Source: CAYJLW01 sp964370965 (GTDB lineage Bacteria; Actinomycetota; Acidimicrobiia; UBA2766). Taken from it: a stretch of 20,689 nucleotides of DNA. The translations under genes were made by a program, and so were the position numbers. The notes beneath the pieces are model-generated. The model searched no databases and was not told the origin of the DNA. It saw only the letters and a list, made by a program, of their open reading frames with translations. The stretch covers positions 1-20,689 of the forward strand of contig CAYJLW010000075.1 of the NCBI GenBank assembly GCA_964370965.1. Direction: 5' to 3'. Of the stretch, positions 6,495-13,531 are shown one piece after another (positions within the stretch are counted from its first letter, which is position 1; each line of letters opens with the position of its first letter).

Positions 6495-8324
6495 ATGCAG
6501 ACCCTCGCCTCCCCCGAGCCGGCAAACGGCACAGAACCGGAGAACGGCCTGCATGCGCGCCTCGACTCCCAGCTCCGCAGCCTCGGTCTCGACCGCGACC
6601 ACGTCCCGGACCTCGACACGTGGCGGGGGCTCCTCCGGGACGTGAGCGCGGCCTACGGGGGGGCCGCCCCCGACTGCCCGGCCCCCGACGAGAACGGGGC
6701 GGCGACGGGCGGGGGTGGGACGGGGGACGCGATCCTGGGGACGGAGAGGGACCGGCTGCGGGCCGTCATCGAGTCCCTCGCCATGGGCCTGTACGTCTTC
6801 GACCCCGGCGCCGCCCTCGTGTCGGTGAACCCGGAGGGGGAGAGGCTCGTGGGGCGGGTGGGCGAGAACATGGAGGGCCAGGACTTCTGCGAGGTGTTCG
6901 CGGGTCAGGCGGCCCTCGGCTCCGTGGGGGTCGCGGAGTTGCGCGACTACGTCCTGCAGGGTTGGAGCCACTACGACGACGCCGAGATCAGCCAGCCCGA
7001 CGGCCTGTCGATGCCGGTGAGCGTGGTCCTGAACCCGATCTGGGACGACGGCCGGCTCCTGGGCTCCGCTCTCATCCTCCGGGACGCCACGGAACGCAAG
7101 GCGGCCGAGGCCGCCCTGCGGTCGAGCGAGATCCGCTACCGGGAGCTCATGGAGAGCGCCGCCGACGCCATCGTCGTCACCGCTCCCGACACCACCGTGC
7201 TGGAGGTGAACCGACGGTTCTGCGAGCTCACGGGCTACGAACGGGACGAGGTCGTGGGCCGCAACGCCCTCGAGATCTTCGTCCCGTCGGATGCCTCGGA
7301 CATCCCGGAGCGGATCGACGGCCTCCTCGAGGGCGACGATTCCGCCCTCGCCTCAGAGCACGCCATCCGGTGCAAGGACGGGAGCGCCGTCCTCGTCGAC
7401 GTCAACACGAGCGTGCTCGAGAACGGCAACCTGCAGGGGATCCTGCGGGACGTCACGGACCGGCGCCGCATGGAGGTCGAGCTCCGCCACTCCCAGAAGC
7501 TGGAGTCCGTCGGCCGCCTCGCCGCCGGCATCGCCCACGAGATCAACACGCCGATCCAGTTCGTGGGCGACAACGTCGCCTTCGTGCGGGATTCCTTCCA
7601 GGAGATCGGGGGCGTCCTCGACGCCGCCCGGGCGGTCCTCGCCGCGGCCGGCGACGACACCTCCCCCGTCGTGGCGAACCTGAGGACGGCGGTGGACAAC
7701 TGCGACCTCGACTACCTGAGCGAGGAGGTTCCCGCCGCCCTCGACCAGACGCTCGACGGTGTGGAGCGCGTGGCGACGATCGTGCGGGCCACGAAATCCT
7801 TCGGCCACCCCGACGGCAAGGACAAGACCCTCACGGACCTCAACCAGGCGATCCTGGACACGCTCGTCGTCGCCCGCAACGAGTACAAGTACGTCGCCGC
7901 TGTGGAGACCTCCCTCTCGGAGATCCCGCCCCTGCTCTGTCACCGGGGCGACGTCAACCAGGTCATCCTCAACCTCGTCGTGAACGCGGCCCACGCCATA
8001 GCCGAGAAGGCGGGCGGGGACGACTGCGCAGCCGCCGAGCGGGGCCGCATCAGGGTGTCCACGGCCCATGTGGGGGGCGACGTCGTCGTCACCGTGAGCG
8101 ACACGGGCTGCGGCATCCCGGAACGCATAGGGACCAAGGTGTTCGACCCGTTCTTCACGACGAAGGACGTGGGCCGGGGCACCGGCCAGGGCCTCTCGCT
8201 CGCCAAGTCGATCGTCGACCGCCACGGGGGCACCATCACGTTCGAGACGGAGGAGGGTGTGGGGACGACGTTCACGGTGCGCTTCCCCGACCCCGGCGGG
8301 CCACAACCGGAGGAGGACCGATGA
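6495..8324 (+). CDS. Soluble double-PAS histidine kinase (second paralogue)
   Basis: A 609-residue paralogue of the kinase at 3300-5180. The N-terminal module is shared (LDSQLRSLGLD, LLRDVSAAY), but the coiled-coil linker is replaced by a Gly/Pro/Asp-rich stretch (about residues 55-80). PAS 1 spans about 86-199 and PAS 2 about 208-323. Key residues are His348 (AAGIAHEINTPIQF), Asn497 (NLVVNAAHAI), Asp536 (DTGCGIP) and the G2 box GTGQGLSLA. No membrane segment or fused receiver is present. The start at 6495 has AGGA 8 bases upstream; a GTG at 6426 overlapping the FIST stop is possible but lacks a ribosome site. Its stop overlaps the next gene's ATG (ATGA), so it is translationally coupled to the REC-HDOD regulator, its most likely partner. 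The H-box DNA is almost identical to that of the first kinase, while the PAS regions differ. Confidence 0.9.
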   Translation: MQTLASPEPANGTEPENGLHARLDSQLRSLGLDRDHVPDLDTWRGLLRDVSAAYGGAAPDCPAPDENGAATGGGGTGDAILGTERDRLRAVIESLAMGLYVFDPGAALVSVNPEGERLVGRVGENMEGQDFCEVFAGQAALGSVGVAELRDYVLQGWSHYDDAEISQPDGLSMPVSVVLNPIWDDGRLLGSALILRDATERKAAEAALRSSEIRYRELMESAADAIVVTAPDTTVLEVNRRFCELTGYERDEVVGRNALEIFVPSDASDIPERIDGLLEGDDSALASEHAIRCKDGSAVLVDVNTSVLENGNLQGILRDVTDRRRMEVELRHSQKLESVGRLAAGIAHEINTPIQFVGDNVAFVRDSFQEIGGVLDAARAVLAAAGDDTSPVVANLRTAVDNCDLDYLSEEVPAALDQTLDGVERVATIVRATKSFGHPDGKDKTLTDLNQAILDTLVVARNEYKYVAAVETSLSEIPPLLCHRGDVNQVILNLVVNAAHAIAEKAGGDDCAAAERGRIRVSTAHVGGDVVVTVSDTGCGIPERIGTKVFDPFFTTKDVGRGTGQGLSLAKSIVDRHGGTITFETEEGVGTTFTVRFPDPGGPQPEEDR

Positions 8325-9538
8325 CCGAGGTGAGACGCCGCGTCCTCTTCGTCGACGACGAGCCCCGCGTGCTCCAGGGTCTCCAACGCTCCCTCCGGCC
8401 CCACCGCCGGGCCTGGGACATGGCCTTCGCAGAGGGGGGCGAGAGCGCCCTCGCCCTCCTCGCCGAGACGCCCTTCGACGTCGTGGTCACGGACATGCGG
8501 ATGCCCGGCATGGACGGCGCCACCCTCCTGCACCGCGTGCGCGAGATGCATCCCGGGGCGGTGCGCATCGTCCTCTCTGGACACACCGAGAAGGAGGCGG
8601 CGAATCGGGCGGCCCCGGTCGCCCACCAGTTCATGGGCAAGCCCTGCGGCGCAGAGGTGATCTGGGACGTCGTGGAAAGGGCCTGCCGGCTCCGGGAACG
8701 GGTGGCGGCCCCGCGCATCCGCGCCCTCGTGGGCGACGTGGACAGCCTCCCCAGCCCGCCGGACACCTACCGCGCCCTGCTCGCGGCGACAGAGGACCCG
8801 AACGTCTCCGTGGGCGACCTCGCCCGCATCGCCGACCGCGACCCGGCCATCTGCGCCAAGCTCCTGCATCTCGTGAACTCCTCGTTCTTCGGGCTCCGCC
8901 GGCGCATCACGAGCTCCCGGGAAGCCCTCGCCTACCTGGGCGTGACCGTGCTGCGCGGTCTCGCCCTGTCGGACTCGGTCTTCCGGATGTTCCCCGCCGA
9001 CAGGCGGGTGCCGGGCTTCTCCCTCGCGGAGCTGCAGGCGGACAGCTACGCCACGGCCGGCCTGGCGCGGGCCGTGGCCCGGGACACGGACCTCGTCGAC
9101 GACGCCTTCACGGCCGGGCTCCTCCACGACCTCGGCCGCCTCCTGCTCGCCGAGCGCATCCCGGGGGACTACGCGGGCGTGCTGGCGACCATGCGCGAAC
9201 CGGGCGGGGACCTCGCGGAGGCCGAGCGCGCCGCCCTGGGCGTGACGCACGGGGACGTGGGCGCCGCCCTGCTCGGCCTCTGGGGCCTGCCCGACCCGGT
9301 CGTGGAGGCCGTGGCGCTCCACCACGACCCCCCCTCCCCGGGAGAGACGCTGGACGTCACGGCGATGCTCCAGCTCGCCGTCGCCATCCAGGACGCCGCG
9401 GACGGATGTGAACCCGGCGCCCCGGTCCCTGACGACCCGCTCCTGGTGCCCTTCCGCGACCGCCCCGGTGTCGCCGACCGGCTCCCGGCCCTGTGGGAGG
9501 CGTGCCTCGCGTCCGCCCCCGACGACTGGCGAGGCTGA
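8321..9538 (+). CDS. REC-HDOD response regulator
   Basis: A 405-residue regulator. The N-terminal receiver (about 7-122) has Asp12/Asp13, phosphoacceptor Asp58 (VVTDMRMPGMDG), Ser86 and Lys107 (MGKPCG). The C-terminal HDOD domain (about 132-335) shows SLPSPPDTY, the IADRDPAICAKLLHLVNSSF block and EALAYLGVTVLRGLAL. Part of an HD metal motif remains (LLHDLGRLL, His269-Asp270; His310; HH 334-335), but HDOD domains are generally regarded as non-catalytic relatives of HD hydrolases that act by protein interaction. The start overlaps the kinase stop by four bases with GGAGGAGG at 8309-8316, so both are made together. HDOD proteins are linked to motility, c-di-GMP signalling and chemotaxis control in several phyla; the partner here is unknown. 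Confidence 0.88.
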   Translation: MTEVRRRVLFVDDEPRVLQGLQRSLRPHRRAWDMAFAEGGESALALLAETPFDVVVTDMRMPGMDGATLLHRVREMHPGAVRIVLSGHTEKEAANRAAPVAHQFMGKPCGAEVIWDVVERACRLRERVAAPRIRALVGDVDSLPSPPDTYRALLAATEDPNVSVGDLARIADRDPAICAKLLHLVNSSFFGLRRRITSSREALAYLGVTVLRGLALSDSVFRMFPADRRVPGFSLAELQADSYATAGLARAVARDTDLVDDAFTAGLLHDLGRLLLAERIPGDYAGVLATMREPGGDLAEAERAALGVTHGDVGAALLGLWGLPDPVVEAVALHHDPPSPGETLDVTAMLQLAVAIQDAADGCEPGAPVPDDPLLVPFRDRPGVADRLPALWEACLASAPDDWRG

Positions 9539-9540
9539 CC

Positions 9541-10752
9541 GTGGACGACTCCCCCCGCGCCCGCATCCTCTGCGTCGACGACGACGAACCCCTGCTCCAC
9601 GGCCTCCGCCGCCAGCTCCGCTCCCACTACGACTGCCACGTCGCCGTGGGACCCGAGGAGGCCCTCGCCCTCGTCGCCGGAGAGGAGGAGCCTTTCGCCG
9701 TCGTCGTCTCGGACATGCGGATGCCGGGGATGAACGGCGCCGAGCTCCTCTCCCTGGTGCAGGAGCGCTCTCCGGACACGGTGCGCATCCTCCTCACCGG
9801 CTACACCGACGTGGACGCCGCCATCGACGCCGTGAACAAGGGGAACATCTTCCGCTTCCTCTGCAAGCCGTGCTCGACTGACGTCCTCCTCGAGAACCTC
9901 CGGAGCGCGGTCCGCCAGTTCGACCTCGTGAGGGCCGAACGCGAGCTCCTCGAGCAGACGCTGCGCGGCAGCGTGAACGCCCTCCTGGAGACGCTCTCGC
10001 TCGCCAACCCGGCGGCCTTCGGCCGCTCCCTGCGGGTGCGCCGCCTGGCCGCGTCGATGGCAGGCGAGGTCGAGTCCTGCGACGCCTGGCAGGTGGAGGT
10101 CGCCGCGGTCCTGTCGCAGCTCGGAGCCGTCACCCTGCCGCCGGCCGTGGCCACGAAGCTGGACCGGGGCCGGGCCCTGGAACCGGCGGAGGAGGAGATG
10201 GTCGCCCGCGTGCCCGGCATCAGCGAGGGCCTCCTCGCCAGCATCCCCCGCCTGGACGACGTCCGGGCGATCATCCGCCACCAGCAGGAGGACTTCGGAG
10301 ACGGGAGCAGCGGTGACGGCGACGGCGCGGCCGGGACCGACGTCCCCGCGGGGGCGCGGATCATCCGTCTCGCCACCGACTACGACGAGCTCGAGTCCCG
10401 CGAGCTCCCCCCCGCCGTGGTCTTCGCCACGCTGCGTGAGCGGGCGGGCGCGTACGACCCCGCAGTCCTCGAGATCCTCGAGCGCCAGGTCCGGGGAGTC
10501 GCGCAAACCCACGACGTCCGGGAGGTGACGATCGCGCGCCTGCGTGTGGGAATGGTCCTCGCGGGGGACGTCCTCACCGAGGACGGCGTCCTCCTCGTCG
10601 CCCGCGGACACGACGTCACGCCGGGGCTCCTGGCGCACGTGCGCAACTTCTCGCGCCGCGCCGCCCTGCGCGAGCCGGTGCGGGTGCAGATCCCCAGGGC
10701 GGACGTCGCCCGCCCCGCCCGCCCCCACGCCCCCGAGTCGGCCGTCATCTGA
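9541..10752 (+). CDS. Response regulator with degenerate HD-GYP-like output
   Basis: A 403-residue protein. The receiver (about 7-122) is complete: Asp13/14, phosphoacceptor Asp58 (VVSDMRMPGMNG), Thr86, Lys109 (CKPCS). The output (about 138-390) follows an RpfG-like layout, but the catalytic residues are gone: where HD-GYP proteins have HD in the second helix this one reads AAVLSQLGAVTLP (Ser192-Gln193), and the GYP loop region reads IIRHQQEDFGDG. A phosphodiesterase is therefore unlikely; it may bind c-di-GMP or partner proteins. The C-terminal part (VTIARLRVGMVLAGDVLTEDGVLL) resembles a small beta domain found in related regulators. The GTG at 9541 has GAGG about 6 bases upstream and lies 2 bases after the preceding stop; a GTG at 9493 inside that gene is less likely. 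Confidence 0.85.
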   Translation: MDDSPRARILCVDDDEPLLHGLRRQLRSHYDCHVAVGPEEALALVAGEEEPFAVVVSDMRMPGMNGAELLSLVQERSPDTVRILLTGYTDVDAAIDAVNKGNIFRFLCKPCSTDVLLENLRSAVRQFDLVRAERELLEQTLRGSVNALLETLSLANPAAFGRSLRVRRLAASMAGEVESCDAWQVEVAAVLSQLGAVTLPPAVATKLDRGRALEPAEEEMVARVPGISEGLLASIPRLDDVRAIIRHQQEDFGDGSSGDGDGAAGTDVPAGARIIRLATDYDELESRELPPAVVFATLRERAGAYDPAVLEILERQVRGVAQTHDVREVTIARLRVGMVLAGDVLTEDGVLLVARGHDVTPGLLAHVRNFSRRAALREPVRVQIPRADVARPARPHAPESAVI

Positions 10753-10783
10753 GCCGAGGGCGCCCACTCCCCCACGCACACCC

Positions 10784-10831
10784 CAAAATGATGCCGCCGT
10801 CCCGGTATCCGGGCACAACAGCTTCACTTTG
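10784..10831 (+). repeat. Dyad-symmetric repeat, diverged copy 3
   Basis: Related to 123-172 and 196-245: it keeps CAAA, TGATGCCG and CCGGTATCC at identical spacing (CAAA-N14-CCGGTAT at 10784-10808). The outer arms (CAAAATGATGC and GCTTCACTTTG) still pair at 9 of 11 positions. The centre CCCGGTATCCGGG is a perfect short hairpin. It lies in the 303-base gap before fliN, about 125 bases before the promoter there. Confidence 0.65.
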
Positions 10832-10956
10832 CAGCGCGCGCGTTGGTTCGCGGCGGGTCCGGCCCGGCGCCGGGGACGTCGGCGGAGCCCGGACCGGGGC
10901 GACTGGACCCGGGAATCCCGCCCGGCAAAGGTGTGACTCAAGGGGACAGAGGGGCT

Positions 10957-10983
10957 TAACCCGCACGTGACTCCTGCCGATGT
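10957..10983 (+). promoter_or_regulatory. Sigma-28-type promoter for the fliN-fliOPQR-flhB unit
   Basis: TAAC at 10957-10960, 15 bases, GCCGATGT at 10976-10983: 3 of 4 and 6 of 8 against TAAA-N15-GCCGATAA, at canonical spacing. Transcription would start near 10991, giving a leader of about 65 bases. The leader contains GACCG (about 10991) and CGGTC (about 11021), which could pair. The remainder of the 10753-11055 gap, apart from repeat copy 3, shows nothing recognisable. Confidence 0.6.
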
Positions 10984-11055
10984 CACGACTGACCGGCCCC
11001 GACCAGGCCCGGTTCACAGTCGGTCCTGACCAGACCAAGGAGGAGGGGCGCTACG

Positions 11056-12012
11056 GTGCAGTCATTGCCTTCGTCCACCGATCTTCGCGCGGCGCTCATC
11101 GACGCCGCCGCCGCGGTGTCGCTGGGGCTGCCCATCACGAACCTCCTGAACGCGACCGAGGTCGCCGGCGACGAGGAGCCCTGGCGCACCGTCCTCCCCG
11201 GACGCCGACCCCGGGCCGTCTGCTCCCGGCTCGAGGGAGACCTCGACGGCGTCATCGCTCTCGCCCTCGGCGAGGAACTTTGCGAAGCCGTGGAAGGGCA
11301 GTCCCCAGAAGGGGGATTCGCCGAGCAGCTCCACACGATCCTGGACGAGTCCAGCGAAAGCGTCGGAGGCATCCTGGGCATCGCCCTGCGCTCGGAGATG
11401 CTGGGGGAGTTCGACCCCCGCCCCGCCTTCGCCACGACCCCGGACCACGCCGTCTTCGCCAGCATCGAGCTCCTCGACGACGGCGCCCACGTCGCCACCC
11501 TCGCCGTCCTGCTCTCCTCCCCCGGGGGCGAGGTGCCGCTGCCCGAGATCCTCCCCCCGCCCGACGCGGCCACAGCGGAAGCCGCGGAGTCCCCAGGGGA
11601 GGGGGCGACCGTGCCGGACGACCGCGAAGCGGACGGCTCGGAGATCCTCGCCGACGTGGCGGAGGCGGACTTCGACACCCCTGACGTGGAAACGGCGGAC
11701 TTCCAGCTCCTCCCCGCCTTCGGATCCCCCCAGGGCGGGACCCGCCAGCCCATCGACCTCCTCGCGGACGTGGAGCTGGGCGTCTCCGCGGAGCTGGGGC
11801 GGACGCGGATGAGCGTGCGGCGTCTCCTCTCGCTCGCTCCCGGCGCCGTGGTCGAGCTGGACCGCTCCGCCGGCAGCCCGATCGACGTCCTCGTGAACGG
11901 CAAGCTCATCGCCCGCGGCGAGGTGATCGTCATCGACGAGGAGTTCGGGGTGCGGATCTCGGAGGTGGTGGGCTACGACCCGCCCCGGGCCCACCATTCG
12001 GCGGCATCCTGA
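11056..12012 (+). CDS. fliN: Flagellar switch protein, FliN/FliY-like with CheC-like N-terminus
   Basis: A 318-residue C-ring component. The C-terminal SpoA/FliN domain (about 232-306) is clear: IDLLADVELGVSAELGRT, LLSLAPGAVVELD, VLVNGKLIARGEV and FGVRISEVV. Residues 10-155 look like a CheC/FliY-type domain, but the E-X2-N phosphatase motif is not visible (the corresponding segment reads LDESSESVGG), so it may be structural only. An acidic Pro/Ala/Glu-rich linker (about 158-230) joins the domains. The N-terminal EIDALL-type CheY-binding peptide of FliM and FliY is absent. The GTG start at 11056 has AAGGAGG at 11037-11043 and a second purine run closer to it. The stop overlaps the fliO ATG (TGATG). 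Ordinary FliN is much shorter, so this is a fused form. Confidence 0.85.
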   Translation: MQSLPSSTDLRAALIDAAAAVSLGLPITNLLNATEVAGDEEPWRTVLPGRRPRAVCSRLEGDLDGVIALALGEELCEAVEGQSPEGGFAEQLHTILDESSESVGGILGIALRSEMLGEFDPRPAFATTPDHAVFASIELLDDGAHVATLAVLLSSPGGEVPLPEILPPPDAATAEAAESPGEGATVPDDREADGSEILADVAEADFDTPDVETADFQLLPAFGSPQGGTRQPIDLLADVELGVSAELGRTRMSVRRLLSLAPGAVVELDRSAGSPIDVLVNGKLIARGEVIVIDEEFGVRISEVVGYDPPRAHHSAAS

Positions 12013-12431
12013 TGCAGGACGTCTCCGTCGCCGAGCTCCTCCTCCGCCTCGTGGTCACGCTCGGGCTCATCCTCGGTGTCTGCGGCCTCGCGGCCAAGGT
12101 CGTCCGCAGGAGGGCCCGCTCCCTGGGCGGCGCCGGCACGGCCCCCCGGGGGTCACGGACCCGCCTGGAGGTGCTCGCCCGCACGCGCCTCGGCAAGAAC
12201 GCCACCGTGAGCCTGGTCCGCGCCGGAGGCGAGACACTGCTCATCGGTGCCACGGACAGCAGTGTCTCGGTTCTCCAGAGGATCACGGGGGACGACCTCG
12301 GGGAAGAGGCCGGGACCACGAATCGAGCGGCGGCCCAAGGGACGGTACCGCCGGGGAGCGCCATCCGCTCCGGTCGGACATGGAAGGGAGCGCTGGACGA
12401 CCTGCGCGAGAGGACCGTGCGCAGGGCCTGA
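12012..12431 (+). CDS. fliO: Flagellar biosynthesis protein FliO
   Basis: A 139-residue membrane protein that assists assembly of the FliP ring in the export gate. One N-terminal membrane helix (about 8-29, LLLRLVVTLGLILGVCGLAA) is followed by a basic stop-transfer segment. The FliO cytoplasmic domain is recognised by LEVLARTRLGKNATVSLV and ETLLIGATDSSVSVL. After about residue 95 the tail is disordered and charged. Short, poorly conserved and placed between fliN and fliP as is usual. It overlaps the fliN stop by one base. Confidence 0.9.
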   Translation: MQDVSVAELLLRLVVTLGLILGVCGLAAKVVRRRARSLGGAGTAPRGSRTRLEVLARTRLGKNATVSLVRAGGETLLIGATDSSVSVLQRITGDDLGEEAGTTNRAAAQGTVPPGSAIRSGRTWKGALDDLRERTVRRA

Positions 12432-12443
12432 CCGGCCACCCGA

Positions 12444-13250
12444 GTGCGGGGTACCGCCTTGACAACACCGGCCCCTGCGGGGGCGCGACGGGCGACGCTC
12501 GCCGCGTTCTCCGTTCTCGTCGTGGCCGTGGCCTTCCTGGCCCTGTCCGCGCCGGCGAGCGCCCAGACGCCGCCTGCGGGGAGCAGCGGCGCCACCATCG
12601 ACATCAACATCGGGAACTCCGGGGGGAAGCCGGGCGAGAGCCTGCTCATCGTCCTCCTCCTCACCCTCCTGGCGATCTCGCCCGCCCTGCTCATCATGCT
12701 CACGAGTTTCACGCGCATCATCGTGGTGCTCTCCCTCATCCGCAACGCGCTGGGCCTGCAGGCCGTCCCCCCGAACCAGGTCCTCGTCGGTCTCGCCCTG
12801 TTCCTCACCCTCTTCGTGATGCAGCCCACCCTGAGCCAGGTCAACGAGGACGCCCTACAGCCGTACCTGGCGGGCAAGAAGACGACCCGTCAGGCCCTCG
12901 ACGCCGCCCAGGTGCCCCTGCACCGCTTCATGCTCCGTCAGACCGGCAAGCGCGAGCTCGCCCTCTTCGTGAAGACGACACGCCAGAAGCCGTCGCGGCC
13001 CGAAAAGGTGACCATGACGGCGCTGGTACCGGCCTTCATCCTCTCGGAGCTGCGCACGGCGTTCATCATCGGCTTCGTCATCTTCATCCCGTTCCTCGTC
13101 ATCGACATGGTGGTGAGCTCCACTCTCATGTCAATGGGAATGATGATGCTCCCGCCGATCCTCGTGTCCCTGCCCTTCAAGCTCCTGCTGTTCGTCATGG
13201 TGAACGGCTGGACACTCATCGTGAGCTCGCTGCTCTCGAGCTTCCACTAG
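12444..13250 (+). CDS. fliP: Flagellar export gate protein FliP
   Basis: A protein of up to 268 residues forming the core ring of the flagellar type III export gate. It starts with a cleavable signal peptide (hydrophobic stretch ending ALSAPASAQT), as FliP usually does, then four membrane helices. The FliP signatures are present: PALLIMLTSFTRIIVVLSLI and VPAFILSELRTAFIIGF, plus LPFKLLLFVMVNGW near the end. The start is uncertain: GTG at 12444 (used here) has no ribosome site, while TTG at 12459, giving a protein five residues shorter, has GCGGGG 7 bases upstream. fliQ follows 11 bases after the stop. Confidence 0.95.
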   Translation: MRGTALTTPAPAGARRATLAAFSVLVVAVAFLALSAPASAQTPPAGSSGATIDINIGNSGGKPGESLLIVLLLTLLAISPALLIMLTSFTRIIVVLSLIRNALGLQAVPPNQVLVGLALFLTLFVMQPTLSQVNEDALQPYLAGKKTTRQALDAAQVPLHRFMLRQTGKRELALFVKTTRQKPSRPEKVTMTALVPAFILSELRTAFIIGFVIFIPFLVIDMVVSSTLMSMGMMMLPPILVSLPFKLLLFVMVNGWTLIVSSLLSSFH

Positions 13251-13261
13251 CGGAGGACCCC

Positions 13262-13531
13262 GTGACAGACACGTCCGTCGTCAACATCGCCCTCCACACC
13301 ATCCTCCTGGCCACGAAGCTGGCGGCACCGATCCTCGTCGTGACCATGGTCATCGGCCTCGGCGTTTCCATCGTGCAGTCGGCGACGCAGATCCAGGAGT
13401 TCACGCTCACGTTCGTGCCGAAGCTCGCCGGCGTCGGGATCGTGCTCCTCGTGGCCGGCAACTGGATGCTGGGCGAGCTCGTGGCGTTCACCGAGGCGCT
13501 CATGCGGATGCTGCCGGAGCTCCTGCGGTGA
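13262..13531 (+). CDS. fliQ: Flagellar export gate protein FliQ
   Basis: An 89-residue protein with two membrane helices (about 13-36 and 52-75), the normal size for FliQ. The sequence shows VSIVQSATQIQEFTLTFVPK, the family's central charged loop. It packs around the FliP/FliR core in the export gate. The GTG at 13262 follows GGAGGA by a few bases. Its TGA overlaps the GTG start of fliR (GTGA), coupling the two. Confidence 0.95.
   Translation: MTDTSVVNIALHTILLATKLAAPILVVTMVIGLGVSIVQSATQIQEFTLTFVPKLAGVGIVLLVAGNWMLGELVAFTEALMRMLPELLR

Noticed and set aside
6620..8320. Upstream extension of the REC-HDOD frame across the second kinase
   Set aside because: The translation is Arg/Gly/Pro-rich out-of-frame kinase sequence; receiver homology starts at ATG 8321 with a strong ribosome site.
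9541..10752. Active HD-GYP c-di-GMP phosphodiesterase
   Set aside because: The His-Asp pair is replaced by Ser-Gln and the GYP loop is missing.
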